Source of the DNA: Verrucomicrobia subdivision 6 bacterium | GTDB taxonomy: Bacteria; Verrucomicrobiota; Verrucomicrobiia; Methylacidiphilales; Verrucolacustridaceae | Direction: 5' to 3' | Assembly: GCA_947466515.1 (NCBI GenBank) | Contig: CANIEM010000003.1 | Coordinates: 1 to 64,000, forward strand | DNA length: 64,000 nucleotides | Shown: in pieces, positions 62,979-64,000 of the stretch | Layout: the number at the start of each line of letters is the position of its first letter | How positions within the stretch are numbered: the stretch's first letter is position 1 | Notes under the pieces: model-generated | What the model saw: the letters and a program-made list of their open reading frames with translations, nothing else | Databases searched by the model: none | Told to the model about the DNA's origin: nothing | Program-made: the position numbers and the translations under genes

Positions 62979-64000
62979 ATGGACCCTATCCTTACTCGCA
63001 ACTTTTGTATCATTGCTCACGTCGACCACGGCAAGACCACCCTATCCGACCGTTTGCTGCAGGCTACGGGCCTGATCGCTGAACGGGACATGCAGGCTCA
63101 ACTACTCGATTCCATGGATCTGGAGCGGGAACGCGGCATCACGATTAAAGCTCACCCGGTGACGTTGAATTACAAGGCGAAGGACGGCCAAAACTATCGA
63201 CTCAATTTAATCGATACTCCAGGTCATGTAGATTTTTCCTACGAGGTATCACGATCTCTGGCCGCTTGTGAGGGTGCTCTGCTTGTAGTGGATGCGGCGC
63301 AAGGCGTGGAAGCCCAGACCGTAGCGAATGTGCATTTAGCCAATCGCGAGGGCCTGACTCTTATTCCAATTATCAATAAGATCGATCTACCGAGCTCAGA
63401 TATTCCTGGAGTCAAAAAACAGCTGGAGGAGATTTTGGCCATCCCTGGAGATGAGGCGATTCTTGTCAGTGCAAAAACAGGCCAGGGGATCAGTGACGTC
63501 TTGGAGGCAATTATTGCTCGCCTGCCGCCCCCCAAGAACGCAGACGGGAAGGAACTCAAAGCTCTGGTATTTGACAGTGTTTTCGACACGTTTCGTGGCG
63601 TGATCGCTTATGTGCGAGTGATCAGCGGAGAAATCACGGCAGGTACTCATATTCAACTCATGCAGAGTGGGCGAAAATACGAGACTAAGGAGGTAGGGAC
63701 ATTTACTCCCAAAATGACTGTGGGAAAGAAACTAGGACCAGGAGACTCGGGATATTTAGTGGCTAACCTGAAAACCACCGCAGAGATTGATATCGGAGAC
63801 ACCATTACCAGCTCAATCCACCCCGCTAAGGAACCGTTGACTGGATTTCGCAAGGTTCAGCCGATGGTTTTTTCAGGCCTCTATCCCATCAATACGGAGG
63901 ATTTCGAAAAGCTTAAGACGGCCTTAGGCAAGCTTCAGGTCAATGATTCCTCCTTAGTTTTTATTCCCGAAAGCTCGCCTGCACTTGGGTTTGGGTTTCG
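62979..64000 (+). CDS. lepA: Elongation factor 4 (LepA), partial
   Basis: Ribosome-associated GTPase; 340 codons visible and the gene runs off the window end. GTPase motifs: IIAHVDHGKTTLSDRLL, SMDLERERGITIKA, DTPGHVDFSYEVSRSLAA and NKIDLPSSD, followed by the EF-G-like second domain (FDSVFDTFRGVIAYVRVISG) and PMVFSGLYPI. ATG 62979 follows the rpe stop by 21 bp. The C-terminal domains are outside the window. Confidence 0.96.
   Translation, partial: MDPILTRNFCIIAHVDHGKTTLSDRLLQATGLIAERDMQAQLLDSMDLERERGITIKAHPVTLNYKAKDGQNYRLNLIDTPGHVDFSYEVSRSLAACEGALLVVDAAQGVEAQTVANVHLANREGLTLIPIINKIDLPSSDIPGVKKQLEEILAIPGDEAILVSAKTGQGISDVLEAIIARLPPPKNADGKELKALVFDSVFDTFRGVIAYVRVISGEITAGTHIQLMQSGRKYETKEVGTFTPKMTVGKKLGPGDSGYLVANLKTTAEIDIGDTITSSIHPAKEPLTGFRKVQPMVFSGLYPINTEDFEKLKTALGKLQVNDSSLVFIPESSPALGFGF

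Overview
The window looks like chromosomal DNA of a Gram-negative bacterium of the PVC group, most likely Verrucomicrobiota. This is inferred from two adjacent secreted proteins with PEP-CTERM tails, a FloA/NfeD pair, a small mS38/Cox24-like ribosomal protein, agmatine-route putrescine synthesis and a CobA-HemD fusion. No 16S rRNA gene is present, so the assignment is not proven. Genes are tightly packed and many neighbours overlap as ATGA, GTGA or TTGA, except in the first 7.2 kb.

Region 1 (1-7.2 kb) is loose and repeat-rich: a TerC-type membrane protein, RmuC, an ACS-type MFS transporter and two PEP-CTERM proteins. They are separated by 300-660 bp spacers holding at least four families of short, mostly palindromic repeats. 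One is a ~94 bp element with imperfect inverted ends, present in five copies (one partial, one interrupted). I saw none of these families after 7.2 kb.

Region 2 (7.2-20.4 kb) holds addB-addA (double-strand break repair), an AI-2E-family permease, gyrB-gyrA and a PhoD-like phosphoesterase. Region 3 (20.4-32.7 kb) has nuoI-J-K-L-M-N, an A-type Fe-S carrier, PEP carboxylase, an OFA-type MFS transporter and then nuoH, so complex I genes are split around carbon-metabolism genes; nuoA-G are not here. Region 4 (32.9-39 kb) has a PAS-only protein flanked by a duplicated gene end, an SbtA-like bicarbonate transporter facing a beta-carbonic anhydrase, a MgtC/DUF4010 protein, hemB, and a six-helix membrane protein with a perfect palindrome just before its start.

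Region 5 (39-49 kb, plus strand) has cysS, a TGS-less thrS, kamA, an RlmI-like methyltransferase, a short hemA, hemC, a cobA-hemD fusion and a TPR protein. With hemB this gives most of the early tetrapyrrole pathway. Region 6 (49-57 kb, minus strand) reads tRNA-Val, nfeD, floA, a proline-rich anchored protein, aguB, aguA, hisG, an mS38-like 34-residue ribosomal protein gene, and a TPR protein whose apparent N-terminus overlaps that small gene in another frame. Region 7 (57-64 kb) has a WG-repeat protein, RNase P RNA with a terminator, a TPR protein, plsY, gpsA, a VOC protein, rpe and the 5' part of lepA, which runs off the end.

No CRISPR array, transposase, integrase or prophage gene was recognised. 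The least explained features are the palindromic repeats, the nested mS38/TPR coding arrangement, and several core enzymes with missing domains or motifs (GluTR, ThrRS, AddB).
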